Source: Paralvinella palmiformis (Eukaryota > Annelida > Polychaeta > Terebellida > Alvinellidae). From it: a DNA stretch of 64,000 bases. Position numbers and translations under genes: made by a program. Positions 12,353 to 22,900 of this stretch are shown here, piece after piece; within the stretch, counting starts at the first letter, position 1; the number at the start of each line of letters is the position of its first letter. Where the stretch lies: positions 87,001 to 151,000 of the forward strand of contig JAODUP010000844.1 of NCBI GenBank assembly GCA_025642065.1, read 5' to 3'. The notes beneath the pieces were generated by a model. It worked only from the letters and a program-made list of their open reading frames with translations. It was not told the origin of the DNA and ran no database searches.

Positions 12353-13611
12353 ACACTGGACTGTGCTTATAAACAGCAGCGTACCAAAAAGGAGTTCATC
12401 TTCCATCGTCACTGTGCTACTTCTTTACCAGATCTGATCAACGACATCCAATCATCCACCACTCTCCTGAATACGAGTGATACTATAAACGACCTTGTGG
12501 AAACATACAATTCTGGTATCGAGATTTTGATTGAAAAACATGCCCTATTCCAGAGAGGAATGATAACCTTGGGGCCAAATGTTCCTCGGTATACAGAGGA
12601 AATCCGGAAAGCAAATCTGAAGACTGTTGAAAAGCTGATGAACCAAATTGACTATCCATCAGTGGCTGTAAAAGGAAAATTGTTGTGTGGTTGGACAGTT
12701 ACTCACTAAATCAAAGAGGACCTATTACTAAACTTCTGCTCATCTGATGAGGAACTAGGCAACAAATCAAATAATTCCTTCCTGACAGTTAATTTCATTT
12801 GGTCAATTCCAATTCCACATCAAATTTATCAATTCCAATTCCATTTTTGTACCTACTCTTTTATTACCTACTACTTTTTACCATTAGTAGTACTACTCCC
12901 AGTACCTCTAACCCCGAGTAGTTTATATTCCAAGTAGGATTGTCAAGGAAGAAATATTTCTTAATTAAAAAATTAAATGGTAAATTAATTTGTGGATTTC
13001 ATTTTTTTGTGGCAAACTATAATTGCAATTCAAAATTAATCAATCCCAATTATTATTTTTTTTAAATAAGAATTTCCAATTCCAATCTAATTCCAAAATA
13101 GGAATTGCCCATCAATTCCGGAACGGAATTGACTTCAATTGTTTGCTTCCTGAAGAAGATAGCAACAATTAGAGACACCACCAATGATAATCTTAAACCT
13201 CCCATGAGTGACACTTGGGATGAGTCCTGATGTCATATTTAAAGGTCAGTCTCCGACACAATCTGCACCTGCTACGGTGGATGAGGTGTGTAACATCATC
13301 CTTAGGTCTCCATCAAAATCTTGTGAACTTGATCCGTTGCCCACAACTCTGTTGAAACAACTGCTGGAATACATACTCCCTTTGAGTACAGGTTCCTCTA
13401 AATGTTTCAAAAAGGCCAATATTAAACCACTGTTAAAGAAACCAAAACTGGAAAATCGGTGTTAAAAAACCACTGACCTGTCAGTCTCTAACTTGTCTTT
13501 CCTTGATAAAGTACTTGCTAAGTGTCTAGAAACTCACATGAGTACTCAAAGGTTACAAGATAATCTTCAGGCCACTTACCGTAAAGTCACTCTTAGTTGA
13601 CACTCAAAGGT
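12353..13611 (+). pseudogene. LINE linker and first part of reverse transcriptase, remnant
   Basis: The stretch continues the host LINE after the antisense insert. Legible blocks are VETYNSGIEILIEKHALFQ, PNVPRYTEEIRKANLKTVEK, SSDEELGNKSNNSFL, KKIATIRDTTNDN, PSKSCELDPLPTTLLKQLL, CFKKANIKPLLKKPKLE, then PVSNLSFLDKVLAK and LQDNLQATYRK. These match the CR1/L2 order of linker and RT motifs (SC-LDP-PT-LLK, K-A-I-PLLKKP-L, Y RPVSNL-F--K-LEK, Q-AYR). The hAT-type MITE at 12786-13145 sits between NNSFL and KKIAT, and its removal restores the frame exactly. Confidence 0.82.
12786..13145. mobile_element. hAT-type MITE with 8-bp target duplication CTTCCTGA
   Basis: The 360-bp non-coding insert is flanked by CTTCCTGA at 12778-12785 and 13146-13153. 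It is rich in AATTCC motifs, and its two ends, read inward, both reach GTCAATTCC after a short AT-rich start (CAGTTAATTT and CAAACAATTG). An 8-bp duplication and a CA start are hAT traits. There is no coding frame, so it would have needed transposase from another element. Confidence 0.83.
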
Positions 13612-14245
13612 CCGTGACGAGTAGATGTGATTCGATTTGGATCAATAATCAATTATTGAAATCAATAATCGTTATTATTATTTTCCTAACTGAGGTGTTT
13701 AAGTTGTTATGAATGGACGACGAAATAGAACAACTTTCCCAGATCTCCATCAAGCGTGGCTCAAGACGTGAACTGTACTAGCCAATTGATTTTTACATTC
13801 AGATCTAATCAGTGCTAATGTACTGATCTTTAACTTTTAAACCTTGGCAATTGATGCACGCATCTGTTAGATTGGGCATGCATATACGGCTAAAACTATA
13901 TCAGTGGTTGATATCTGTATGAAGTTGGCATGGTCAAATTATCCCCATAACAACTGTTAGTATCAATAAAATATGCTTCTTCGTTCTTCTCTGTTAAATG
14001 TTGTGTTTCACATATATTATCAATTTTCTTGTGCTGCATTCGAGTTACTTTTGAATCACACAAACACACACACTCACACACTTGAAATTAAAAAAAAAAA
14101 TATTCAATAAGTGCTAATATAAGTGCTAACACTCAGGAATCAACACTGAAAATTGACTTGTGATATCACTGCCTATTAATCAGATGCGGTTTGATTTTAT
14201 GACTTCAGTTAATCGATTTTGAAATTCTTGACTCACACGGCGCTA
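13612..14245. other. Unrelated sequence splitting the LINE reverse transcriptase; probable third insertion
   Basis: LINE homology stops after LQATYRK at about 13590 and resumes at CETTLLKVNHDTAA (about 14254). The 600-odd bases between do not fit the protein and are AT-rich, with alternating ATCAATAATC-type motifs near 13640-13675 and a (CA)n run near 14059. No convincing target duplication was seen, so a transposon is inferred only from the gap in homology. Confidence 0.5.
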
Positions 14246-14249
14246 TGTG

Positions 14250-14655
14250 AAACCACACTTCTGAAGGTCAATCATGACACTGCTGCAAGATTATATGAAC
14301 AAATGAAATGATCTTGCTAATTTTTATGTCATTGATAATATGATCCTTCAAGGGCACCTCAAATATTCTTTTAGGTTGACCAGATTGAGTGCCTTCTCCT
14401 GGATCCACTACTACTTCAGAAGTGTCTGAATTCTGGGGTACCACAAAGCTCAGTACTTAGCGGTCCACTTAAGTTAACTGTTTGTACTCAAAACCAATCG
14501 GTGAATCATTGTTATGCGGGTGATATCTAAGTTTATTTGCATATAATGCCAAATAAGTTAGACATCTCGAAGAAACTAGAAACATGTTTGTCTGGATGAG
14601 TGTAGATATACATTAATTTATCTTTAGATCAAAACACTGGATTTCTGGTAACTAT
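14250..14655 (+). pseudogene. LINE reverse transcriptase palm remnant
   Basis: Legible blocks are CETTLLKVNHDTAA (family: ETALLKV-ND), NSGVPQSSVLSGPLKLT (family: SGVPQGSVLGPLLFT) and HCYAGDI followed by VYLHI (family: HCYADDTQLYLS). The catalytic YADD motif has become YAGD, so the second aspartate pair is broken in addition to several stops. The block ends near 14650 without a recognisable LINE 3' UTR. Confidence 0.78.
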
Positions 14656-14865
14656 CCGCATAATATTTTTTAGTATGCACAGTGTGCTGCACAGTCAGTG
14701 AAAACTTTAGAGTGATATATACTATAACACTTCCTGATCATGGAGAAGCTTATAGTAAATGCAATATCAAAAGTCTGTTATTACCAAATTTGTAATATTG
14801 GTCATATTATGCAGTATATCACATGGGATGGTTGCACAATACTGACACTATTATTATTGTTATTA

Positions 14866-14872
<7 letters not shown>

Positions 14873-14909
<37 letters not shown>

Positions 14910-14924
14910 TTGTGTGTGTGTGTG
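14873..14924. repeat. Compound (TA)n(TG)n microsatellite
   Basis: A TA array passes directly into a TG array, then into irregular TACATA units. The overlapping short frames in both strands are translations of this repeat. Confidence 0.92.
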
Positions 14925-15817
14925 TACATATATACATACATGCAACCTGTATATGTATCTGTTTATATATATGTTATTAATGGCCAGCATATAAATACAG
15001 GTAGCACCCACACATCCCCCTCACATCACACCCAAAAAACACACACACACACACGACACCACATATAGGTATATTATCAGACACCTTAGACATAGACTAT
15101 AAAAGAGTTTATAGTACATCCGATCCTGAGGGTATCTGTTTACTAAATAATATCTTGGTGTATGTTTTTCAAAGCTCTAACACATCTTAATTGTAGATAG
15201 TATGAGATGGTACTGTCAGTCAATTAGTTAATTAATTTGCAGAACATGAAACGATGGAACACGAACAATTGGATGTTACTGTATATAGCTATTATAAGAT
15301 ATAATAGTGTATATCATAGCAAACACACACACACACACACACATAGGACACATATCACTGCCCAAATACAATTGTGCAGCCTAGAAAATAACAGATCCCT
15401 GGTTCAAATCCCATCAAAGTTCAGCTGGTATTTCTTGGTGTTCATTGGCAGATGTCAATCTCAACTGTTCAAATGCCCGCAAGTAAAATAAGAAGGCAGC
15501 AGTATGCATTACATGATCTCCGTGTAGTTGGCACGTGTTATGATACAAGAAGCTGATTACATAAAACAAAAACTTCTCTTTTAAAAGCTAAGTAGGGAGA
15601 GTTAAAATAGTAAGCGAAGAACTATACAATGTGTAAGGTTCTTAAAAACAACTGATTTAAATTAGTCTATTTATAATATCAATTAACCAGTATATTTGTA
15701 CATGAAATCTATTTGTGCTATGCGATCCAGAACATATTTTAATTCTAAGCTCAGTGTAAAATACCTCAGAGCAACTCATGCTAACAAAGGCATAATATAA
15801 AAACTATTATAATATAT

Positions 15818-15820
<3 letters not shown>

Positions 15821-15863
<43 letters not shown>
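15821..15863. repeat. (TA)n microsatellite
   Basis: Pure TA array of about 21 units. Confidence 0.95.
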
Positions 15864-15866
<3 letters not shown>

Positions 15867-16555
15867 GTAAGACTAAATGCGCTATTTAATCACACAAGAC
15901 TGAATGTTGACTTTTGCCAATTGTTAGAAGACAGGTTATGGGAATAAAACTCATAATAATGTAAGCCACATAAGGTAAGACAGGATGGAGAATATGATAT
16001 AAACTAGTCGGATTAGAGAGAGACATGTAATACAGGATACAGGTGACTGTTCCAGGTATTCATTCTAATTAGCATCTAGTTGATCTGAGTTCACGGTCTC
16101 TGCATAGCTGCACAGATTATATGGTAGTTGATCACAGAACTCTTGAGTCTTTAACAGTTCAAATCCAAGATCGAGCTCTATCTGAAGAATGTTTCATCTT
16201 TTAAGTAGACAATTCGGGTATATTAAAGTCTGCACAAAACACCAACATTCCATTTCATTTCTAACTAATCAAATATACTGATGCCGAGTTGGAGATGAAT
16301 GGGTCATCATCATTATCACAGATTCATTATGTCCATAAAGACAGTCATCAGCACTATAGGGACTCGGTAAGCCCTCTGTCTCCTCAGTTCAGGGGAAGAT
16401 AACAGCTTGTCTAACGTCGATAATTAGAACGTCCCAGGTGTCTGGACGTACGTGGTCATAGACAATATGAGCTACTTGTGCCAAATGACTCCTTGGTGAC
16501 AATTTGCCAATTCGGTAATTACCCGGTAATGCCTGTCTATCTACCACTAATCTGC

Positions 16556-17225
16556 CTGAAGCTTGCTGAACTGTTCACTCTCCTTCCATTCCTGCCTGCT
16601 ATTATGGCTGCTTGTCCACCTGCCTCTTCAGTTTCCCACCTGCCCATTTTTATCTCTGTCTATTTATCTGCTCATCTTCCAATCCACCTCCCATCTCCTC
16701 ATTCACCTATTATCTAGTGCCTGCCCTAACTGTCTGCCAACTTACCTACCCACCCTATCCATATTTCTGCTCCAGCCTGCTACCAGTTACCCTGGCAGTC
16801 CACCTTCTTTACCAACCTCTTATCCAGTCTACCCACCTTCCTTACCCATCTATTACCCTGCAAACCTGCACCTTCCTTTCCCATCTATTATTCTATTTGC
16901 CAATCTCGATCTTAGACTCTACTGCCTGGTATGCCCACCTTTTTACCTATCTACTATCCTGAATGTACCCAACTTCCTTACCCACCTACTACCTCGGGAT
17001 TCCACCTTCCTTAACCATCTAAAACCCTAACTGACACGTTTCCTTACCCACCTATTATCCTGTCTTCCCAACCTTCCTAAACCACCCACCCACGCCACTG
17101 CCCCACCCCCACAAACCTGCTTGCCGACAATCTATTCTACCCAGACACACCCTGCAGATCCACCTTCCGTAGCCTCCCTCTAAACCTGGTGTCGGACTAT
17201 TTCCTTTTCAGTACCTGCCAATCTT
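16556..17225. repeat. Degenerate pyrimidine-rich minisatellite, unit about 35 bp
   Basis: Units of the form CCACCTTCCTTACCCATCTATTACCCTG recur with 30-40 base spacing, clearest at about 16830-16890 and 16940-17090. The plus strand is almost purine-free over several hundred bases. The three overlapping frames here (up to 155 codons, Pro/Leu/Ser/Thr-rich) shift between phases of the same repeat and have no domain resemblance, so no gene is called. Confidence 0.7.
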
Positions 17226-17480
17226 CTGCCTCCTCTCACCATTTCCGAGACATTTTTAATTTGGCCCGAGCCATTCAACAACAAGTCTGTTCAGCAAAAA
17301 AACAAACTAATGGCCAATAACCTGTACTATTATAGAAAGATGGTTACTACCAGCTGAGTAAACAGCAGGTTAATAATATATAGGCAAGACAAGTAAAGTA
17401 TACACATGTTACTATTCGTCATCCTCAAACAAACAACAGAGCGAGTACATACTGGCTTTGAGGTACCTCAGTGTGGGATC

Positions 17481-17658
17481 GATGATGATTGATGTTTTAC
17501 GCTTACAGCCATTTCTGGGCACGTGGACATGGTAGCACATATCACGGGGCCTAGCGTAAAGTAATGAAGCGAAGTCAGATATGCCCATGCCGAGATTCGA
17601 ACTCAGGTGGTAGTGATCTGTGATCCTACATGATACCAGTTAGACCATGGCGGTGCCC
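17481..17658 (-). mobile_element. SINE-A copy, minus strand
   Basis: Read on the minus strand it has the SINE-A head (GCACCGCCATGGTCTAACTGG), the B-box-like GTTCGAATCTCGG and the tail GTAAAACATCAATCATCATC. Flanks TCAGTGTGGGATC (before) and TCAATGCCGGATC (after) agree at 10 of 13 positions and may be an aged target duplication. The middle of the body is diverged. Confidence 0.85.
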
Positions 17659-18312
17659 TCAATGCCGGATCAAGAAACGACTGTCAGTGAACAATAACCT
17701 AATTTAAAATATTAAACTTGTTTATTCGCCATGTCTCCCTTGCAGAGACAAAGCTTAATTATTACATTAACACAAATGATAATTAGATATCAGGTTTGGA
17801 CAATTAGATGTCAAATGAGTTAGTCTAACCCACCCACCACCACCCCCTCATAAGATGGCCAAACACAATCGCATCACAATTTACACAGCTATAATGATAA
17901 ATTTCTACCACCACCACCAACAACAACGTGGCTGATGCCCTGGCTCAGAAAATATAGTGACCACACAATTTGGCAATTTGTCCACCCACATATTTATCAT
18001 CTGGCTTGTTGATAGGCAGCACATCCATTTAGTTCAGAGATATTTTACTATAGATCTCCAAACTACATTCTGATGAATGTTTACACTTACTTAGATATAA
18101 ACAACAGTATCACGTCAAATATCAATAATCATGACCAGTAGATTGAACACAATAGTTAAGTATAATAATTATTTATAGTAACTGCATATTAACATTAATT
18201 AACCAAAAAGCAACCAACTTGGCTTTGTTTTAATGTAAACACAGTTGTATGTACTGTCTCAAAGCTACTATGCATGTTGACTGAGTATCTGAATACCTAT
18301 TTACTATTGCAG

Positions 18313-18430
18313 AATGACAAGCACTGCAACTGCTTGCCCAACTGCATTATGTCGAGTGGCTGAGATCATCTTGGGTCAGATGGTTGCCACAGCAACCAGA
18401 TCAAAGCATCATCCAGCATTATATTTCCAG
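18313..18430 (+). other. Exon-like segment with a DEG/ENaC-like cysteine motif, weak
   Basis: A good acceptor (TTTACTATTGCAG) precedes and a good donor (TTTCCAG then GTAAGC) follows this 118-bp segment. Its first frame begins NDKHCNCLPNCIMSSG and then hits a stop. C-x-CLPNC resembles a conserved cysteine motif of the extracellular domain of amiloride-sensitive (DEG/ENaC) channels. The early stop, lack of neighbouring exons and short match make chance or a pseudogene likely. A 39-codon alternative frame beginning MTSTATACPT is open across the segment but has no recognisable family. Confidence 0.15.
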
Positions 18431-18511
18431 GTAAGCCCGGATCTGACGCTCCAGAAAGAAACTTCTGCACTGCTTCTGGTTTTTGTACCAGTACTCAGAA
18501 TGGTACATAGG

Positions 18512-18538
18512 TTATGTGTGTGTGTGTGTGTGTATGTG

Positions 18539-18569
<31 letters not shown>

Positions 18570-18584
18570 CTGTGTGTGTGCACA
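18512..18584. repeat. Compound (TG)n(TC)n(TG)n microsatellite
   Basis: Two TG arrays flank a pure TC array. The TC part is a short mirror-symmetric homopyrimidine tract. Confidence 0.93.
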
Positions 18585-19084
18585 CAATGGTTCAGTCTGA
18601 GTGATGTTTATTTAGGTATACCCATGGCCATCCTTACACCTACACGATAAACATCACAGCCATGCCCACTGAATATTTCCACGCTGATAGTATACAGGTA
18701 GATGTATTTACATAGACAAAATAGATGCTGAACTAATTGTGAACTTTTACTCTCCATATTAAACTTACCGGTACTTAAACCCACATCCTATAGTAATTAA
18801 ACTATCCAAATAATATATACATGGTTAAACACTGAAAACTGACCCCTTGTAATAAAGTTTGGATCCAAGGTTCATTCAACAAAATTATAAATACTCAATG
18901 GAACTGTATGTACGTACTCAAGGAAATATAATATATAGTTAAATGATGGTAGATCAGGTTAGAATTTATACAAAAGAACAGTTTCTTATAACTAAATGGT
19001 GGATTAAAATTATCAGAATAAAAGTAATTATACTATAAGTTAAGAACAAAAATATGTATAATCCATGAATTAATTGTTTACTAG

Positions 19085-19087
<3 letters not shown>

Positions 19088-19120
<33 letters not shown>
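19088..19120. repeat. (TA)n microsatellite
   Basis: Pure TA array of about 16 units. Confidence 0.95.
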
Positions 19121-19122
<2 letters not shown>

Positions 19123-21829
19123 GAATATTATGTTTAACCATTACTGATATTGCACTTAAAATTATTACCATCTTGACTTAGATGATGGTTTTTGTACCAG
19201 TATTCAAGATCCAAACTGCACATTCAATAATTTCATATTTAATAAAAGGCCTCAGGGAGTTCTGGTGTTTAACAGTTATTAATTTCCCGTCTTCACTAGT
19301 CTTTTGTTTTATGCTTTATTAAGCCATTTAATTGCGAATGACAAGCAATTAATCATTGACTTTCTGCTCGCTGTTCCTCATGTTACTCCCTACAAATTCA
19401 CATCAGTAACATCTGCTCCGATAATGACTGTCACGGGCAAGCCACAACTGGTGGAGAAGTGCTCCTATTGCCGTCTTTCATGACGGTTGATATTACTGTG
19501 TCAAAATTATTAATGAAATTGACATGCATACTAAGCCTTTATACATTGACCATGATAACATCAGTTTTGGAGGAATGTTCATTAACAATGTGACAAAATA
19601 AAAAAACGGTTACACATAAATGGCACAGCCGGTTAAATATAAATGACACCGCCTGATAACATTGTCACATTCTATCTATACAGACCGCGATTTGACACAA
19701 CCCATTTGGCTAGTCCCACTGAATTTATATAACAAATGAAAGATCAAATGATACAACATCAGCTCCACTTATGGGAGGCATTTTGAAGCCAAACATTACG
19801 CCCCGACAGCTGACAACAGCACCAGACATAACCTAGATCAAACGAGTGTCAGTAAATAAGCTTAATCAGAGATTTACTGACTAAATCATAATAAATATAT
19901 CAGCTCTGATGTATACTACCGAAGACAACCACAATTGTAGTATTAAATGCTAAACAACGCCAAATGTGGTTGTATCATCATGAATTGCACAACAAAATAT
20001 TTGCATATGGGATTTGGAATTGAATTGTTCCTGTGTTTAGAGCTGCCTAACGATTTGCTTCGAGTATCCCGGAGATATGTCACCAGCTTTAAGCCTGAGT
20101 TATCAGCCAGTCACAATAGGACTATTACCATAACGACTATGCTGTGTACCTTAATAGGGTAGAACATTTGGTGTGAAAATCTCTAATATTGACTTTGTGC
20201 AGCAGATGTTGTTAAGTCATCTGCTGGAAGGTGTTATTTATGTGGCCTGTCTCTATGTTATTGTAATCCGTCCCTGTACAAGTTAGTACAGAACAATATT
20301 ATGAATATTAACTATACGTTAAGACTTAACGTATTAATTAATGAATCATTATATTTACAGGTGGGTGTCTGAGCGCGCACACACACGGACACAGGCGCAC
20401 ACCGTCTGACTCAACAACCTAAACGCTGCTATTCCGGGATGACAAATTTGGCTTCTCTGAGCCAGTGCCTTATTAGTCCACTGTTATCCCCAAGGGTCGC
20501 ATCAAACAGCATTCTATCACATTACACACAGCTGCTCCGTGCAGATGTCCTGAGATAAAGACCGGACTAGTTAGCCACAACACCTGCTCTCACGGGCTAC
20601 CATTACACCCTCACAATAATGGCCAATCCAACATTCTCAGAGCCTGATGAACCAACAAGTAAGAGAGAGAGTCGGTGAGTGTGTGTGTGTGTGAGTGGGT
20701 GAGAGAGCCACGTCTTAGCCGACAGCCACCCACCTATTATTAACAGTACCGGCTAAAGATCTAATGGGACAGCCATAATGCCGTTAGTTAGAGAGCTGCT
20801 AAAGACAATCTTGGGATGTTTTCTCGGTTTGTTGGCTAATGGATAAAACAAACTGACACTGATTATAATTAGGGAAGTGGTTGTACAGTCAGTATACAAT
20901 GTGGAACACTTAAGCCTGATTTGATTAACTACAGATCGCAACACACACACACACACTAAGGGGGGATGCATTATATAAGCAATGCTTAAACCATCCTCCT
21001 TTTCAAAATTCTATATATACGCATTTGATTTCATTAAAATGATGCATCATGAATGTTGAAATAAACGATTTGAATTGAATTGAACACTGCTCCAACTAGG
21101 TTCAGGTTATATAATATTGAATTTAAAATTTGCCTAGTCTGTTTAAAATACTGTTTTCTCTATATCCCTTTCAGTTTGAGGCATGTGTGTGTGTGTGTGT
21201 GTGGGGGGGGGGGTCGTGTCAGTCTATGGATAAAAATTAAGTATACATAATTCAAATAAAGTGGCATTGTCATATTTTATCCAATCAACTGTGGTCTTTG
21301 ATTTACGGGTAAATAATTAAAATTATCCCTCAAGACAAACCTCTGAAGACAGTCGGCGGCATTTATTAATCAGTCAAGGGACGGTCATTATAGACAGTAT
21401 TGTGTATGTAAATTAGGTTGAAAAACCCCTTGAAAACCAGTAAAGGAAATCACAGAGCGAAGTGAGCCACATGCACCTGGGGAAGTCACACGAGAAGAAT
21501 TTGCGCTTTTGTGCATTTTGGGGGCAATCTGAGACTTAGCTTGAATGGGGATTAAAAATTATGTCTTTCGCAAGAATTATTTTCAAACCACCAGTTTGAC
21601 CCCGTGACTCCCCATTTCCATAAAGGTTATTTTAGACTATAGAAAACCCTACACCCAATAAAAAACGGAAAACTCTCATCCCTGCCACACACACACACAC
21701 CGAATATGTCCCAAACATGGCTGTTTATTTTCAGACAACATCACTCAACGTGCTGTATCCCAACCACCAGTAGGCCCTTATAGGAGGAGCACAGGTAAGT
21801 CACTACTCAAGAGGTTTTTCTTCTTATTC

Positions 21830-22900
21830 TTCTTCATCCCCAGTGGAATATAAGGCTACAACAACATTTTTCCCTGTCCTTTGCCACGGCCTGAGTCTCA
21901 CCACACCAGAGCCCCATATTTTGCAGCTCCGCCATTACTGTCTTCGGTCGTCCTCAGGCTTCCTTCTTCCGGGTGGAGTGACCATCCCAGGCCAACTTTG
22001 GGGATGCTGTCTTTATCCATTTTCAGGACGTGTCTTACCCATTTCAATCGTCAGTGCTTAATTTCCAAGACAACACTGTCAATGCAGCCCATCTTCTTGG
22101 GGATATTTGGTTTGGCCAGAATATCCGGCAGATCTTCCTCAAGCTATTCCATTGTGGAAGGCGTTGATTTTTGCCTATTGTCCCCTTTAACCACTCGCCA
22201 GCAGTCCGAGCCATACAGTAATATGGACTACGCATTACTACTGTAATGTCTTATCTTTATTTTCCCGGTAAATTGATTGGACTTCCAAATATTCTGCAGT
22301 TTAGCAAAAGCACAGTGGGCTTTGCCCAGTCTTGCTTTGATGTCTTTTCAGGCTTCATTGTCTTTCCTGATGAGACTACCCTGGAGTAGGTAAAGTCCTC
22401 CACAAACTCAAGTGGTTCACCATTAAGGGTAACAGGTGCGGTTGGTGTGGTATTGATACTCATCATTGGTGTCTTGATTGTACTGATGGTAAAGCCCAGT
22501 TTCCTTTGCATAGCTATCAGTTTCATAATCTATCAGTTTTCTCCTGCAGGTGATCAAGTTTAATACTGATAGAAAAGCAAGGTCGAGGTCTTCTAGCTGG
22601 GAGAAGAGAGTCCACTGGATACCACTAGGTTTATCTGATGCTGTTTACTGCATAACCCTGTCGATAATGACCAAGAAAAGGATGGGCAAGAGGTTACATC
22701 CCTGTCTTAAACACCAGATTTCATTGGGAACCATTCAGAGAATGAATTACTGACGATGAAACTCCATTCAAAGTGGTTGTAAAACTTCTCTATCACTGAC
22801 AAAAGTTGATATATATGGGCAGTGTTTTCTACTGCTAGAAAATGTTCTCTCTGCACACGCACACACTTAAAGTTGGTAAAAGCTTTGTTTAACCTCATCA
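21830..22900 (-). pseudogene. RTE-like LINE reverse transcriptase remnant
   Basis: On the minus strand, in shifting frames, the order is: NKAFTNF near the start of the palm, KFYNHFEWSFIVSNSFSEW, the fingers/palm block RQGCNLLPILFLVIIDRVM, and QLEDLDLAFLS (family: QLEDLDFADDLALLS, here with the DD motif lost). Then come TAPVTLNGEPLEFVEDFTYS, KARLGKAHCAFAKLQNIWKS, YGSDCWRVVKGD, LRKICRIFWPNQIS and a C-terminal RPKTV/MAELQNMGL region. This block order is that of RTE-type LINEs widespread in molluscs, fish and flatworms. Many stops and frame shifts make it inactive. The 3' tail is near 21820-21835 (AAGAAGAAGAA on the minus strand). Confidence 0.85.

Larger units (their letters stand above)
10700..14660 (+). 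mobile_element. L2/CR1-like LINE, decayed and interrupted by later insertions
   Basis: Endonuclease, linker and reverse transcriptase segments of one LINE lie in order on the plus strand, in shifting frames with many stops. Two later insertions are clearly bounded: 11749-12340 (12-bp duplication) and 12786-13145 (8-bp duplication). A third block of unrelated sequence (about 13612-14245) splits the reverse transcriptase. A stretch of about 350 bases inside the endonuclease region (about 11095-11450) is also longer than expected. The 5' limit is uncertain, and the last legible part is just after the YADD-equivalent motif. Confidence 0.8.
14661..16555. other. No gene seen; microsatellites and a SINE-A-like fragment
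   Basis: Holds a TA/TG compound array (14873-14924), a (CA)n run near 15321-15343 and a long (TA)n array (15821-15863). B-box-like fragments lie near 15403 (CTGGTTCAAATCCC) and near 16160-16200, where TATCTGAAGAATGTTTCATC resembles the SINE-A body. Nothing else is recognisable. Confidence 0.5.
17660..21825. other. No firm gene; microsatellites and one weak exon-like segment
   Basis: Four kilobases of AT-rich DNA. It holds the exon-like segment at 18313-18430, a TG/TC compound array (18512-18584), a (TA)n array (19088-19120), (TG)n runs near 20680 and 21185, and (CA)n runs near 20940 and 21687. None of the short frames shows a family signature. Confidence 0.5.

Noticed and set aside
16563..17030. 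155-codon Pro/Leu-rich frame and overlapping frames
   Set aside because: All are translations of one degenerate pyrimidine-rich minisatellite in different phases.
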